Below, in pieces: positions 29,030 to 39,924 of a DNA stretch of 64,000 nt. The notes under the pieces were generated by a model. That model did not search any database. It saw only the letters and a list, made by a program, of their open reading frames with translations, and was not told the origin of the DNA. The stretch is from Buchnera aphidicola (Chaetogeoica yunlongensis) (lineage in GTDB: Bacteria > Pseudomonadota > Gammaproteobacteria > Enterobacterales > Enterobacteriaceae). Within the stretch, counting starts at the first letter, position 1. The number at the start of each line of letters is the position of its first letter. Both the position numbers and the translations under genes were made by a program. Location: assembly GCA_039829965.1 (NCBI GenBank), contig CP139909.1, forward strand, positions 248,001-312,000. Reading direction: 5' to 3'.

Positions 29030-30970
29030 ATGTTTCATAATAATCCATTATTATTTAAATTAAAAAAAAAATTAAGCTCAAAAACATCTAGAATAGAGGG
29101 TATAGTAAAAAGTACTGATAAAGGATTTGGTTTTTTAGAAATAGATTCTAATACTAGTTATTTTATCCCACCTACAAAAATGAAAAAAGTAATGCATGGA
29201 GATCGCATTACTGCATTATTAAAAATAGAAAATTTTAGAGAAATTGCTGACCCTGAAAAATTAATTGAACCTTTTTTGACTAGATTTGTTGGAAAAATTC
29301 AAATTAATCAATCTGTAGTATCTATTATACCAAATTATCCGTTTTTAAAAACTGGGATTGTTTGTATTGTCTCTTGTAATTTACCTAAACATGCAAAAAC
29401 AGGAGATTGGGCTACAGCAATATTAGTCAAACATAAATTAATATCTGGACATCATAAATTTTTAGCTAAATTAACGGAATATATAATAAACAAAGAAGAT
29501 TTTTTAGCTCCTTGGTTAGTGACTCTTGCACATTATCAATTAGAGTCTCAATGTCATGAATTAAATTCTAGTTCAATTACTTTTGATAGTTCTGTATTAA
29601 GAAAAGATTTAACACATTTGAATTTTATTACTATTGATAGTATTACTACACGAGACATTGATGATGCTGTATATGTAGAATCATATTCTCAAGGTGTTTT
29701 TGATTTAATAGTTGCTATTGCAGATTCTACTTCATATATCCCGTTAAGTAGCTCATTAGATAAATATGCGTTAGAAAGAAGTTATACTAATTATTTGCCA
29801 GGATTAACTATTCCAATGTTACCATTGCAATTATCTGAACACAAATGTTCTTTAGAATTAAATAGACGTCGTCCAGTACTTGCTTGCAAAATTAGAATAG
29901 ATAAAGATGGTTCTATTTTACACAATTATACTTATTTTTTTTTAGCATGGATTAAATCTAAAGCAAAATTGGTATATGAACATGTATCCGATTGGTTAGA
30001 ACATACAGGACATTGGATTCCAGAATCTAGAGATACAGCTAATCAGTTATGTATGTTAAATGATATATTTATTATAAGAAATTCATGGAGGAAGAATTAT
30101 GCATTATTATTTCAAGAAAATCCTGAATATCGTTTTAAATTATCTAATGATTTTAAAGTTTTAAGTATTTCTTTAGAAAATAGAAGAATAGCTCATAAAA
30201 TTATAGAAGAAGTTATGATTACAGCTAATATATGTGCAGCACAAAAATTGTCTGAAAAATTAGGATTTGGAATTTATAATGTTCATCTTGGTTTTGATTC
30301 TACTAATAGTGAATATATAGCAAAATTATTATGTGAATATGGTATTGTAATTGATAGTAAAGAAATTCAAACATTAGAAGGATTTTGTAAATTAAAACGT
30401 TTTTTAAATAATAATTCATATCGATATTTGAATAATAGAATTACAAAAAGCCAATCTTTTGCAGAAATACAGTGCATTCCAGGACCTCATTTCTCGTTAG
30501 GATTAAAAAATTATGCCACATGGACATCACCAATTAGAAAATATAGTGACATGATAAATCATAGATTGTTAAAATCTATTGTTACAGATACAAATGCTAC
30601 TAGACCTGGAATTGATGTTTTATTAAAAATTAATAATCGACGTAAACTTTTAAAAATGGCCGAAAGAGATATAATAGATTGGTTATATATACAATTTTTT
30701 TCTTCAGAGAAGTATCAAAACAAAATTTTTAAAGCAGAAATTGTTGATGTTTTTAAATCTGGTATAAAAGTAAAATCTCTAAAATATGGTGCAAATATTT
30801 TTATCCCCGCTTCTTTTTTACATGATTTTCATCGAGAATTATTTTTTAATCATGAAAAAGGAACAGTTTATATCAATGAAAAAAAAATATATTGTGTATC
30901 TGATATAATTAAAGTTAAATTGATCAATGTGCGAATAAATACTAGAAGTTTAATAGGAAAACCTATTTAA
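29030..30970 (+). CDS. rnb: Exoribonuclease II
   Basis: RNase II degrades single-stranded RNA processively from the 3' end. The RNB catalytic motif is ITIDSITTRDIDDAVYVE, carrying the clustered aspartates that bind magnesium. N-terminal cold-shock domains (GIVKSTDKGFGFLEID) and a C-terminal S1 domain (KAEIVDVFKSGIKVK) flank it. It has 646 residues against 644 in E. coli. The tail, which ends YTSPIRKYSDMINHR-like (here TWTSPIRKYSDMINHRLL), is conserved. Confidence 0.96.
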   Translation: MFHNNPLLFKLKKKLSSKTSRIEGIVKSTDKGFGFLEIDSNTSYFIPPTKMKKVMHGDRITALLKIENFREIADPEKLIEPFLTRFVGKIQINQSVVSIIPNYPFLKTGIVCIVSCNLPKHAKTGDWATAILVKHKLISGHHKFLAKLTEYIINKEDFLAPWLVTLAHYQLESQCHELNSSSITFDSSVLRKDLTHLNFITIDSITTRDIDDAVYVESYSQGVFDLIVAIADSTSYIPLSSSLDKYALERSYTNYLPGLTIPMLPLQLSEHKCSLELNRRRPVLACKIRIDKDGSILHNYTYFFLAWIKSKAKLVYEHVSDWLEHTGHWIPESRDTANQLCMLNDIFIIRNSWRKNYALLFQENPEYRFKLSNDFKVLSISLENRRIAHKIIEEVMITANICAAQKLSEKLGFGIYNVHLGFDSTNSEYIAKLLCEYGIVIDSKEIQTLEGFCKLKRFLNNNSYRYLNNRITKSQSFAEIQCIPGPHFSLGLKNYATWTSPIRKYSDMINHRLLKSIVTDTNATRPGIDVLLKINNRRKLLKMAERDIIDWLYIQFFSSEKYQNKIFKAEIVDVFKSGIKVKSLKYGANIFIPASFLHDFHRELFFNHEKGTVYINEKKIYCVSDIIKVKLINVRINTRSLIGKPI

Positions 30971-31201
30971 ATTTTTAAAATATAATTTATAAAATATGTT
31001 TCTAATTAATTTTCAATATGAAAACAGTAATTTACTTATAAATTTGTAATATTTAGAGTTTAATTAACTTATTTATAAAAAATTTTAATATAAATTATTT
31101 GTATACACTAATTATATAAAACATAAATGTCAAATTAAATTTTGAATTTATTTTTTATTTATTTTTTCTATTTTAACTCAATTTTATTTTTGGAGGAAAA
31201 T

Positions 31202-31840
31202 ATGAATATTTTTATGTTTGATTTATCAATTTATATTAGTTTTTTTTTCAGTTTATGCGCCTTAGTGAATCCTATTGGTATGATTCCAATTTTTACTAGT
31301 ATGACTCATCATCAATCTATGTCTGAAAGAAATAAAACTAATTTTATAACTAATTTTTCAGTGACAATTATTTTATCTATGTCTTTATTGTTTGGAAACT
31401 ATATTTTAGATTTATTTGGTATTTCAATTAATTCTTTTAGAATTTCTGGAGGTATATTAATTATAATGATAGCTATGTCTATGATTAGCGGAAAATTAGT
31501 TAATAATAAAAATAGTCATAAAAATAAAAAATTTGAAAATAAAACATCTCAAAATATTTCTATTGTGCCTTTAGCTATGCCTTTGATAGCAGGTCCTGGT
31601 GCTATTAGTTCTACAATTGTTTGGAGTACACATCATTCTAGCATAATAAATATATTAGGATGTATAATAACTATTATTTTATTTTCATGTTTTTGTTGGA
31701 CTTTATTTAAAATTTCTCCTATGGTGGTTGGAGCTTTAGGTGTTTCTGGAATTGATATTATGACTAGAATTATGGGTTTATTATTAATGTCTCTAGGAAT
31801 AGAATTTATAGTACTTGGTGTAAAATCTATTTTTTTTTAG
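31202..31840 (+). CDS. ychE: MarC-family inner membrane protein YchE
   Basis: This is a six-helix membrane protein of the MarC (UPF0056) family, whose transported substrate is unknown. I start at ATG 31202 because GGAGG lies at 31192-31196; a longer frame from 31142 begins with TTG and adds 20 unsupported residues. It has 212 residues against 215 for E. coli YchE. Typical motifs are LVNPIGMIPIF near the N-terminus and PLAMPLIAGPGAIS in the middle. It is not evidence for drug resistance. Confidence 0.9.
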   Translation: MNIFMFDLSIYISFFFSLCALVNPIGMIPIFTSMTHHQSMSERNKTNFITNFSVTIILSMSLLFGNYILDLFGISINSFRISGGILIIMIAMSMISGKLVNNKNSHKNKKFENKTSQNISIVPLAMPLIAGPGAISSTIVWSTHHSSIINILGCIITIILFSCFCWTLFKISPMVVGALGVSGIDIMTRIMGLLLMSLGIEFIVLGVKSIFF

Positions 31841-31978
31841 GATATATTATATACATTAATATATATGATTTAATATTAAATATGACATTGATAAATTTAT
31901 TTTACGATAAAACAATTATTCTATATTATTGATTTTTAATACTAAACAATTTAATTGTGATTTAATAAGAGCTATATT

Positions 31979-32590
31979 ATGTATATAAAAAGCATAAAAA
32001 TACGTAATTTAGGTTTACGTAGTGTTCAAAATGTATGTTCTAATATGTATAATTTCACTATTAATAGAACGAATTTTACTAAAGATGAAGTATGGTTAGT
32101 TCAACATTATCCAGTTTTTACTATAGGTGTTCAAGAAAATAAAATTAAATTTTTAATTGAAAATAATATACCTGTTGTATTTAGTAATAGAGGGGGTAAA
32201 ATTACATACCATGCTCCAGGACAGTTAATCATGTATTTTTTAATTAATTTATCACGTCGAAAAATTACAGTAAGAAAATTAATTTCATGTATGTATGATA
32301 CTATACTGTCTACTTTAAAATATTTTTCTATTAATTCATACTTACTAAATAATTTTCCTGGGATTTATGTTAATAATAAGAAAATATGTTCTATAGGTCT
32401 TCGTATAAAAAATGGTTGTTCGTTTCATGGAATGTCTTTAAATATAAATATGAATTTATTACCTTTTCGATATATTTATGCTTGTGGTAATGATTTTGAG
32501 AGTACACAAATAGCTGATATACAACCTAATTTATGTTTTAAAACAATTCAACGTGTATTAATACAAAAAATAAAAAAAAATTTTTTATAA
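31979..32590 (+). CDS. lipB: Octanoyl-[ACP]:protein octanoyltransferase
   Basis: LipB moves octanoate from octanoyl-ACP to lipoyl domains, and LipA then inserts the sulfurs. The active-site segments are SNRGGKITYHAPGQ, KKICSIGLRIKNGCSFHG (catalytic Lys in KKIC) and ACGNDFE with the nucleophilic Cys. It has 203 residues against 213; the C-terminus is slightly short. It lies directly upstream of lipA, so the pathway for lipoylating pyruvate and 2-oxoglutarate dehydrogenase subunits is complete here. Confidence 0.95.
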   Translation: MYIKSIKIRNLGLRSVQNVCSNMYNFTINRTNFTKDEVWLVQHYPVFTIGVQENKIKFLIENNIPVVFSNRGGKITYHAPGQLIMYFLINLSRRKITVRKLISCMYDTILSTLKYFSINSYLLNNFPGIYVNNKKICSIGLRIKNGCSFHGMSLNINMNLLPFRYIYACGNDFESTQIADIQPNLCFKTIQRVLIQKIKKNFL

Positions 32591-32715
32591 ATCTTACTTT
32601 ATAGTAAATTATTTTAGTTATTTTGTATTTCAAATATACAAATCTATAATTTATATATATTATTAATTTCAAAAAATATTTATAATTTTTTCTAAATATA
32701 AGGATTTTATAAGTT

Positions 32716-33669
32716 ATGAATAGAAATAATCTATTGAATATTGGTGTCAAAAAAAAACTTCCATATAAAAAAAATATTCCAATAACATTTTTATCTAATT
32801 ATAATTCTAAGATATTAAAAAAACCTAATTGGATAAAGACAAAATTACCAATAAGTTTTAAAAAGATACAACATATTATGTCTATTTTACGAAAATATAA
32901 TTTACATACTGTATGTGAGCAAGCGTTATGTCCTAATTTAACTGAATGTTTTCATCAAGGAACAGCAACGTTTATGATTTTAGGTTCTATATGTACACGA
33001 CGTTGTCCATTTTGTGCTGTAGATCATGGAAAACCTAGTTTTGTGAATAAAGATGAACCGGCTTTTCTTGCTAAAGCTATATTTGATATGAAAATACGTC
33101 ATGTAGTTATTACTTCTGTAGTAAGAGATGATTTAGAAGATCGTGGAGCTCGACATTTTTCTAACTGTATTCAAGCTATTAGACAAAATAAAAATGTTAC
33201 AATTGAGATATTAGTACCTGATTTTAGAGGTGTAATGAAAAAATCGTGTAAAATTATAAGCATTTCACCTCCAGATATTTTTAATCATAATTTAGAAAAC
33301 GTTCCTAGATTATATAAATTAATAAGACCCGGTGCTAGCTATAAAAATTCTCTACAATTACTAGAATATTTTAAAAAATTAAATCCTAATGTACCGACTA
33401 AATCTGGTTTAATGTTAGGTTTAGGAGAAACATATAAGGAAACTATGAATGTCATGAAAGATTTATTAAGTCATGGAGTAACTATTTTAACTATAGGTCA
33501 ATATCTTCAACCTAGTTTAGATCATTTTCCTGTGCAAAAATATATTACCCCTAATGAATTTCAAGAAATTAAAAAAGAAGCATTATCTTTTGGATTTAAA
33601 AAGGTCTTTTGTGGATCATTAGTGCGTTCTTCATATCATGCTGAAGAACAATTCAATTGTGCTAATTAA
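32716..33669 (+). CDS. lipA: Lipoyl synthase
   Basis: LipA is a radical-SAM enzyme that inserts two sulfur atoms into protein-bound octanoyl groups. Both iron-sulfur clusters are accounted for: CEQALCPNLTEC binds the auxiliary cluster, and CTRRCPFC is the CxxxCxxC radical-SAM motif. The C-terminal RSSYHAEE serine-containing motif is intact. It has 317 residues against 321. AAGGATTTTATAAGTT precedes the ATG. Its iron-sulfur chemistry, like that of BioB, would draw on the same reductants. Confidence 0.97.
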   Translation: MNRNNLLNIGVKKKLPYKKNIPITFLSNYNSKILKKPNWIKTKLPISFKKIQHIMSILRKYNLHTVCEQALCPNLTECFHQGTATFMILGSICTRRCPFCAVDHGKPSFVNKDEPAFLAKAIFDMKIRHVVITSVVRDDLEDRGARHFSNCIQAIRQNKNVTIEILVPDFRGVMKKSCKIISISPPDIFNHNLENVPRLYKLIRPGASYKNSLQLLEYFKKLNPNVPTKSGLMLGLGETYKETMNVMKDLLSHGVTILTIGQYLQPSLDHFPVQKYITPNEFQEIKKEALSFGFKKVFCGSLVRSSYHAEEQFNCAN

Positions 33670-34145
33670 TAATTAATATTCAATAAGTAAAATAAATAAA
33701 TTAAATTTTTAAAAAATATTTTAATTATTATATAATATAACAAATACTGTACTATTTTTTTTGTGATTAATTTTACTATATAAATTTTATATTTCGTATA
33801 TTTTAATGAAATAAGTTATTAAAAAATTATTCAATAATAAAATAGTAAATTATTGAAACTCTATATTGAATATTTTTAAAATTAAATAATTTATATATTT
33901 TGGCGTATTAATATAACTCTATCGTTTAGAAACTATTTTTTTAAATCAAAATTTATTTTCAACAAGATTATAATATTTTAATACTTAAATTAAAAATTTT
34001 AAATAGTTTATGTTTAGAAAGATGATAAATTTATAAGTATAATATTATTATATAGTTATTTTAAATTTAAAAAGTTTAAATATATTTTTATATAAAAATT
34101 TTTTATATTAATATTTAAAACATATATAATATTCTTGGAAAGCAT
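33670..34145. other. Gene-free AT-rich region lipA-ribA
   Basis: These 476 bases are AT-rich with stops in all frames. I see no remnant I can name and no FMN riboswitch-like GC-rich fold upstream of ribA. A promoter for ribA is expected in it. GGAAAG just before the ribA ATG is the ribosome binding site. Confidence 0.4.
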
Positions 34146-34745
34146 ATGAATCTTAGAAAAATAGCAGAAGCACAGTTACCTACTTCTTTTGGTGAATTTT
34201 TAGTGATTTCATTTGAAGAAAAAGATACAAAAAAAAATCATATAGCATTAGTTTATGGAAATATTAACAATAAAAGTAGTCCAATATTATCTAGAGTTCA
34301 TTCTGAATGTTTGACTGGTGATGCATTATTTAGCAAACGATGTGATTGCGGTTTCCAACTAAAATTAGCCTTAAGTAAAATAGTTAAAGAAGGTTGTGGT
34401 ATTTTAATATATCATCGTCAAGAAGGAAGAAATATTGGATTATCTAATAAAATACTTGCATATTCATTACAAGATGTTGGTTTAGATACTGTTGAGGCTA
34501 ATCATTATTTAGGATTTTCTGCAGATGAGCGAGATTTTACTGTGTGCGCAGATATATTTAAAATATTAGATATTCAACAAATAAAATTATTAACAAATAA
34601 TCCTTTAAAAGTCACCATTTTAAATAGTTTAGGAATTAAAATCATTGAAAGAATATCTCTCATTGTAGGTAGAAATTCAAAAAATACTAAGTATCTAAAT
34701 ACCAAAGCAGATAAAATGGGTCATTTTTTACCCATTGAAAAATAA
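34146..34745 (+). CDS. ribA: GTP cyclohydrolase II
   Basis: RibA opens GTP to start riboflavin synthesis, a vitamin the symbiont may supply to its host. The zinc-binding cysteines are in [18 protein letters not shown]. The catalytic [14 protein letters not shown] stretch and the LLTNNPLKV motif near the C-terminus are intact. It has 199 residues against 196 in E. coli. It stands alone between two gene-free gaps, with no other rib gene in the window. Confidence 0.96.
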   Translation: MNLRKIAEAQLPTSFGEFLVISFEEKDTKKNHIALVYGNINNKSSPILSRVHSECLTGDALFSKRCDCGFQLKLALSKIVKEGCGILIYHRQEGRNIGLSNKILAYSLQDVGLDTVEANHYLGFSADERDFTVCADIFKILDIQQIKLLTNNPLKVTILNSLGIKIIERISLIVGRNSKNTKYLNTKADKMGHFLPIEK

Positions 34746-35346
34746 CGAAAAATAGCCTACTTATATTATATATTATAATATAGATTTTAATACATATAAA
34801 TATTTTTTATAAAGAATGTTTAGTGATTTTTAAGTTTTATTTTTAGTCTTATCAAGTAATATTAATTTTAATAATTTTAGTGATAAAATATATTTTTGTT
34901 GTATAACTAGAATTATAAATTTGACGTGAATATATTCATATTATTAATATAATTTTAAAATTATTTTGATATTGTATAAAATTCTATATTTTATAACTAA
35001 AAATAGTTTAATAATAAAAGATATAGTTTTGTATACTTTTTTAGATATATATAATATTAAAAAATAAAAATTTATTTTATATAGAATAAATTTAAAAATA
35101 ATTTTTTAATATTTAAAATATTTGTACATTATTTTTAAAAAAATTTTATTTATTAATTATGTTGATTAATATTTTAATATTAAGAAATAAATAGTTAAAG
35201 TTATACTTTAATAGATAAAAATTATGTATTAATTTATGATAATTTTTTCAAAATAAAAATCATCAAAAATTTAATAGTATTAAATAAATATTTTATATTG
35301 AAAAAATATATTTATTTTTAAATTAATTATAGGATAAAAAATTTTA
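34746..35346. other. Gene-free AT-rich region ribA-yqhA
   Basis: This is a 601-base stretch with no frame of note, no tRNA and no GC-rich fold. It probably represents a fully eroded gene plus the yqhA leader. Nothing could be identified from it. Confidence 0.4.
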
Positions 35347-35844
35347 ATGGAAAGATTAATTGAAAAAACAATTTATGCTTCACGTTGGCTAATGTTTCCA
35401 GTGTATATTGGTTTATCGTTTGGTTTTATATTATTAACATTGAAATTTTTTCAACAAATAATTCTTGTTATTCCAAAAATTTTAGTCATGTCTGAATCAG
35501 GATTAATCTTAATAGTGTTATCTCTAATTGATATTGCATTAGTTGGGGGACTTTTAGTTATGGTAATGTTTTCTGGGTATGAAAATTTTATTTCTAAAAT
35601 GGATATTAAAGTAAATAGCAAGAAATTAGGATGGATGGGTACCATGGATGTAAATTCTATAAAAAACAAAGTAGCATCTTCAATTGTAGCTATTTCTTCT
35701 GTGCATTTGTTAAGATTATTCATGGATGCAGATAAAATATCTAACGATAAAATTATGTGGTGTGTATTAATACATTTGACATTTGTTTTATCTGCGTTTG
35801 GAATGGCGTGTATAGATAAGATGAGTAAAAAAAATTATTCGTAA
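35347..35844 (+). CDS. yqhA: YqhA family membrane protein (UPF0114)
   Basis: This small inner-membrane protein belongs to a family of unknown function that is kept in many reduced enterobacterial genomes. The match to E. coli YqhA is clear from [20 protein letters not shown] at the N-terminus and [20 protein letters not shown] in the middle. Three or four hydrophobic segments are visible. The 165 residues are full length. AGGAT lies upstream of the ATG. It is convergent with cls across a 463-base gap. Confidence 0.9.
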   Translation: MERLIEKTIYASRWLMFPVYIGLSFGFILLTLKFFQQIILVIPKILVMSESGLILIVLSLIDIALVGGLLVMVMFSGYENFISKMDIKVNSKKLGWMGTMDVNSIKNKVASSIVAISSVHLLRLFMDADKISNDKIMWCVLIHLTFVLSAFGMACIDKMSKKNYS

Positions 35845-36307
35845 ATATAAAATTTATGTTTTAGTGCCTGAATCAAAAAATTTAAGTTAGAAATAATTAT
35901 AATACTTATATAATAATAAAATTTAATTATAGTAAAAATCACAAAAATAAAATTGTTTTTGATGATAAAGATTTAGCTATCTTTTAAATATTATATTTTA
36001 TTTTTTAATAAGTTTTTATAGAAAAAAATAAAAAAATCAATATGCATTAAAAAATGTAATTAATATGAAAAAATGAATTTTACTTAATGATTAAAAAATA
36101 TTATATTGTTTTAATCATATTAAAAAAATAAAATAAAAATATAATTTTTATTTTGTACGTATCTGTAATAAATACATTGACTTTAATATAAGAATAATTA
36201 TAATTTAAAAAACATTTAAGTAAAATTTATAAAAATAAGGTTTATAGAAATATTTTACTTAATAATATATTTTTAAATTATTAATTTCATAAATTTTGCA
36301 TTTATAA
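35845..36307. other. Gene-free region between convergent yqhA and cls
   Basis: These 463 bases separate two 3' ends, so they should hold terminators but need no promoters. I see no strong hairpin with a T-tract and no recognisable gene remnant. The length suggests a lost gene whose traces have faded. Confidence 0.4.
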
Positions 36308-37783
36308 TTATAATAGTGGACTTAAAAAATAAAAAATTTTTTCTATTATTTTTTTCCAGAAAGATCTCATATTCCAGCTTTTTAAATCAAGTAATGTTGA
36401 ATTAGAAATATATTCTTTATGTATAATAGATAGGGACTTTCCGAAATTTTTATCATCTATTACTAGTGTGATTTCAAAGTTTAACCATAAACTTCTCATA
36501 TCTAAATTTACTGTTCCTATTAAGCTTAATTGTGTATCTACTAAAACACTTTTACTATGAAGTATTCCATTTTCAAATTGATAAACATTGACTCCTGATT
36601 CTAATAATTCACTAAAAAAGACTCTACTTGCCCATTTAACTAATAAAGAATCATTACTTTTTGGTATAATTAAGTTTACATTTACTCCTCTTTGAGCAGC
36701 TGTACATATTGCATATAATAAATCATCACTAGGAACTAAATAAGGAGTAGTCATAGTCAATTCTGTTTTTGCAGAATAAATAGCTATTAACAAAGCTTGG
36801 TGAATCATATTTTCGGTGAATCCTGGCCCAGAAGCTATTATTTGAATTATAGAAGTATAATTTTTTATTGAATATATAGAAGATTTAAAATTATATCTTA
36901 TTTTTCTAGGAAAAATTTTTTTTCCGGTTTCCATTTCCCAATCACAAGAATATATCATTCCCATAGTAGTTGTTGCAGGTCCTTCTATTCGAATCATTAA
37001 ATCTATCCATTTTCCTATTCCTAATGATTTTTTAAATAAATCTGGATCTACTAGATTCATACTCCCTGTATATGCTATATAATTATCAATTAATATAAAT
37101 TTTCTATGTTGTCTAAGATCCATTCTTCTAAAAAATAGTTGCAATAAATTTATTTTTAATGCTTCAACTATTTGAATACCTGATTGTTTCATAATTTTAA
37201 CCCATTTACTTCGAAAAAAATCTAAACTTCCAGCTGAATCTAGCATTAATCTACATTTTATTCCTTTCTTGGCTGATTGAATTAAAGCTACGGCTACATT
37301 ATCTGCTAATCCTCCAGGTTTCCAAATATAAAAAACTATTTCAATAGTATTTTTAGCCAGTGAAATATCTCGAATTAAATTTTTTATTATTTCTTGAGTA
37401 TTTTTTAATATTTTTAATTTATTAAATTTTATCCCTGATATTCCTTGCCTGTGTTTACATAATTGAAATAGTGATTTAGCTACTTCGCTAATATTTTTAC
37501 TCTCATAAATATAGTTATAAGATTTTAATCTTTTTAAATATTTATGTTTTTTAGACCATATAGTTTTTGATAATTTTAACCTTCGTTCTCCGAGATATGA
37601 TTCTGAAAATAAAAACCAAATTAACATACCTATGAGTGGAAAAATATGAATCACTAAAATCCATGCAATAATAGATGAAATAGTTCTTCGTTTAGACAGT
37701 ATTCGAAAAGTAACTATAATAATCATTGACCAATAGCTAAAAATAATTAACCAAGGTATTATTATAGGTATATAATGCATCAT
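36308..37783 (-). CDS. cls: Cardiolipin synthase A
   Basis: This enzyme condenses two phosphatidylglycerols to cardiolipin. Two N-terminal membrane segments (residues 8-60) are followed by a phospholipase D fold with both HKD motifs, HRKFILIDNYIAYTGS and HSKSVLVDTQLSLIGTVN. The 491 residues compare with 486 for E. coli ClsA, and PLVPSDDLLYA and WLNFEITLVID-type segments are present. As in E. coli, cls lies near yciA-yciB-yciC. Retention shows that some phospholipid tailoring persists although LPS genes are gone. Confidence 0.95.
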   Translation of the reverse strand: MMHYIPIIIPWLIIFSYWSMIIIVTFRILSKRRTISSIIAWILVIHIFPLIGMLIWFLFSESYLGERRLKLSKTIWSKKHKYLKRLKSYNYIYESKNISEVAKSLFQLCKHRQGISGIKFNKLKILKNTQEIIKNLIRDISLAKNTIEIVFYIWKPGGLADNVAVALIQSAKKGIKCRLMLDSAGSLDFFRSKWVKIMKQSGIQIVEALKINLLQLFFRRMDLRQHRKFILIDNYIAYTGSMNLVDPDLFKKSLGIGKWIDLMIRIEGPATTTMGMIYSCDWEMETGKKIFPRKIRYNFKSSIYSIKNYTSIIQIIASGPGFTENMIHQALLIAIYSAKTELTMTTPYLVPSDDLLYAICTAAQRGVNVNLIIPKSNDSLLVKWASRVFFSELLESGVNVYQFENGILHSKSVLVDTQLSLIGTVNLDMRSLWLNFEITLVIDDKNFGKSLSIIHKEYISNSTLLDLKSWNMRSFWKKIIEKIFYFLSPLL

Positions 37784-38052
37784 ATAATAAAATTCCTATT
37801 AATTTTGTAAATTGTTTCAACAAAAAGTAATTTTTTAATATTATATGTTGTTAAAATTTATATTTCTGGTACTTTTTTTAAGTATATAATTGAAACATAT
37901 TAAATATTTAATTTTATTTGTTAACTTAGTTTAATTTTAATATATCAATATAGTGTATATAATATATATTGATTTTTTTTAAACATATTTATTAAAAATT
38001 TAAAATTTATAATTAAAAATGAGTATTTTTGATATTATTATTAAAAATGTTA

Positions 38053-38466
38053 CTAAATCATAGTATTATTTATTGGAAGAATAGTTCTAGGTTGCCCTAG
38101 TTCATCTACAGCTACATAAACAAATATTGCTTCTGTTGTACAATAAGATTGTCCTAATAATTCAGAAGATACTTTTTTTATCCATACTTCTATTTTTATA
38201 GTAATAGATGTATTTCCTACACGAATGCATTGTGCATAACAACTTACTACATCACCTACTGCAACAGATTTTAAAAAAGTCATTCCGTTTACACTTACTG
38301 TAACTACACGTCCTCTTACTAATTCTTTAGCTAATATAGCTCCTCCTATATCCATTTGAGACATGATCCATCCTCCGAAAATATCTCCATTTGCATTAGT
38401 GTCAGCAGGCATTGCAAGAGTTCTCAAAACAATTTTACCTTTTGGTTTTTGATTTTTTATATTCAT
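38053..38466 (-). CDS. yciA: Acyl-CoA thioesterase YciA
   Basis: YciA is a hot-dog-fold thioesterase that hydrolyses a range of acyl-CoAs. It shows the family motif ADTNANGDIFGGWIMSQMD, with the catalytic Asp in the GDIFGGW segment. It has 137 residues against 132 in E. coli. It is the last gene in the minus-strand series trpD-trpC-trpB-trpA-yciC-yciB-yciA and follows yciB after 24 bases. tonB, its E. coli neighbour, is absent here. Confidence 0.94.
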   Translation of the reverse strand: MNIKNQKPKGKIVLRTLAMPADTNANGDIFGGWIMSQMDIGGAILAKELVRGRVVTVSVNGMTFLKSVAVGDVVSCYAQCIRVGNTSITIKIEVWIKKVSSELLGQSYCTTEAIFVYVAVDELGQPRTILPINNTMI

Positions 38467-38490
38467 GTGTGTAAAAATATATTAAAGTTT

Positions 38491-39030
38491 TTAATTATTT
38501 TGTTGGTTTATTTTTAAAGAATATGTATATAGTCCACTGATAATTATAGCTATTAACATTAATGTAGTTAATCCAAAGACTTTAAATGTAACCCATGTTT
38601 TTTCTGAGCAAAGAAAAATTACGTAGGTATTAATAATAGAACACATTAAAAAAAATAAGCTCCACAAGATGTTTAATTTTTTCCAAGAGTGTTTTGATAT
38701 ATGTATTTTATTTTCAAAAATGATTTCTAAAAAAGTTTTTTTCATAAAAAATATATTTATTAAAAATCCTAAAAAAATTAATAAATATAATATTGTTATT
38801 TTCCATTTTATGTAATCACTGTTATGACTAAAAAAGGTTAATAATCCAAAAAAAATAATACAGATTAGATTGAATAAGTCATGTTTACTAATTGATTTAT
38901 ATGCTAATTTCGTAATTATCAATGAAATAAATGAAGTTATTACTAGTGTAATAGATGAAATAAAAATATTGTAAAATATGTATGAAATAAAAAATGATAA
39001 CGTAGGAATTATATTTAAAAAATATTTCAT
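38491..39030 (-). CDS. yciB: Inner membrane protein YciB (septation protein A family)
   Basis: YciB is a five-helix membrane protein of the IspZ/septation A family, linked to cell envelope integrity and division. Its 179 residues equal the E. coli length. The match runs throughout: FLNIIPTLSFFISY at the start, HNSDYIKWK mid-protein, and TWVTFKVFGLTTLMLI near the C-terminus. It sits between yciC (30 bases upstream) and yciA, as in E. coli. Confidence 0.93.
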   Translation of the reverse strand: MKYFLNIIPTLSFFISYIFYNIFISSITLVITSFISLIITKLAYKSISKHDLFNLICIIFFGLLTFFSHNSDYIKWKITILYLLIFLGFLINIFFMKKTFLEIIFENKIHISKHSWKKLNILWSLFFLMCSIINTYVIFLCSEKTWVTFKVFGLTTLMLIAIIISGLYTYSLKINQQNN

Positions 39031-39059
39031 AATTTTGTTTATACCTATATTTGTTATGA

Positions 39060-39809
39060 TTATTTCTGATTTTTAGAAAATAACATATAAAAGCGAAATA
39101 AATAAATTATTAAAATCGACGAAATGAAGTTCATACATAAATTAAGTATAAATAGTTCTGTATATTCAGATAAAATTTTTATATGTGAAATAATTAATAT
39201 AATCAATACTTTTAAACACAACCAAAATGTTATAGCTGGTATTATAATTTTAAAGTGTTGAAATATAATTTTAGTACTTAAATAAATAGAATCAAAAACG
39301 GTTTTATTTTCAGTAATTAGTATTATTGGTGACAACGAAAAAAAAATAAAAAAAATCATACCTGGAATAACAAAAGATAAAAATCCTAATTGAGTAATAA
39401 AAGTAGTGATAAAAATTAGTTGCATTAATCTAAAAAACAACCTAAAAGATAAATTATTTGACGCAAAAAAATTAGTAAGTTTATTGCATGAAGTATTTTG
39501 AATAAATTTAATTAAATTTCCTAATAATAGTGTATTTCCTATTAATAACGAAAAAGATCTAGTTATTGAAGATAATAACAACATTTTTTGTTGATCTAAA
39601 TTGAGAGTTTTAAAAAAATTTAATACAGAATAATATTTATCAATATTCAATTGATTTAAATCAAATGTAAATTTTATGTTAGGAGTAATAATACTATCTA
39701 TAGTTAAAGTTAAACTAGATGATAATAATATAAAAATAATTATTGTAGATCGTTTTAATTTAAAAAAATTAATAGTATCACGGAATAATAAATTAGCCGT
39801 AATATGCAT
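39060..39809 (-). CDS. yciC: YciC family membrane protein
   Basis: This predicted polytopic inner-membrane protein (UPF0259) has unknown function. The N-terminus MHITANLLFRDTINFFKLK matches the family start, and about six hydrophobic segments follow, including LGFLSFVIPGMIFFIFFSLS. It has 249 residues, near the E. coli 247. An AGGAG six bases before the ATG is a clear ribosome binding site. It lies 115 bases after trpA; in E. coli several genes separate trpA from yciC, so a deletion has joined them. Confidence 0.9.
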   Translation of the reverse strand: MHITANLLFRDTINFFKLKRSTIIIFILLSSSLTLTIDSIITPNIKFTFDLNQLNIDKYYSVLNFFKTLNLDQQKMLLLSSITRSFSLLIGNTLLLGNLIKFIQNTSCNKLTNFFASNNLSFRLFFRLMQLIFITTFITQLGFLSFVIPGMIFFIFFSLSPIILITENKTVFDSIYLSTKIIFQHFKIIIPAITFWLCLKVLIILIISHIKILSEYTELFILNLCMNFISSILIIYLFRFYMLFSKNQK

Positions 39810-39924
39810 TTTTTCTCCTAGATATAAGATATCAAAGTAGTAGTGTAATAATAGAAATTATTAATTTTACTCATTATGATAAGTAAATATAACAATTATT
39901 ATATTTTTTATATTTAATATAAAT

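Noticed and set aside
32538..32750. 70-codon minus-strand frame across the lipB-lipA junction
   Set aside because: It overlaps the ends of both intact lip genes, has an aromatic/Lys composition typical of noncoding AT-rich DNA, and shows no family motif.
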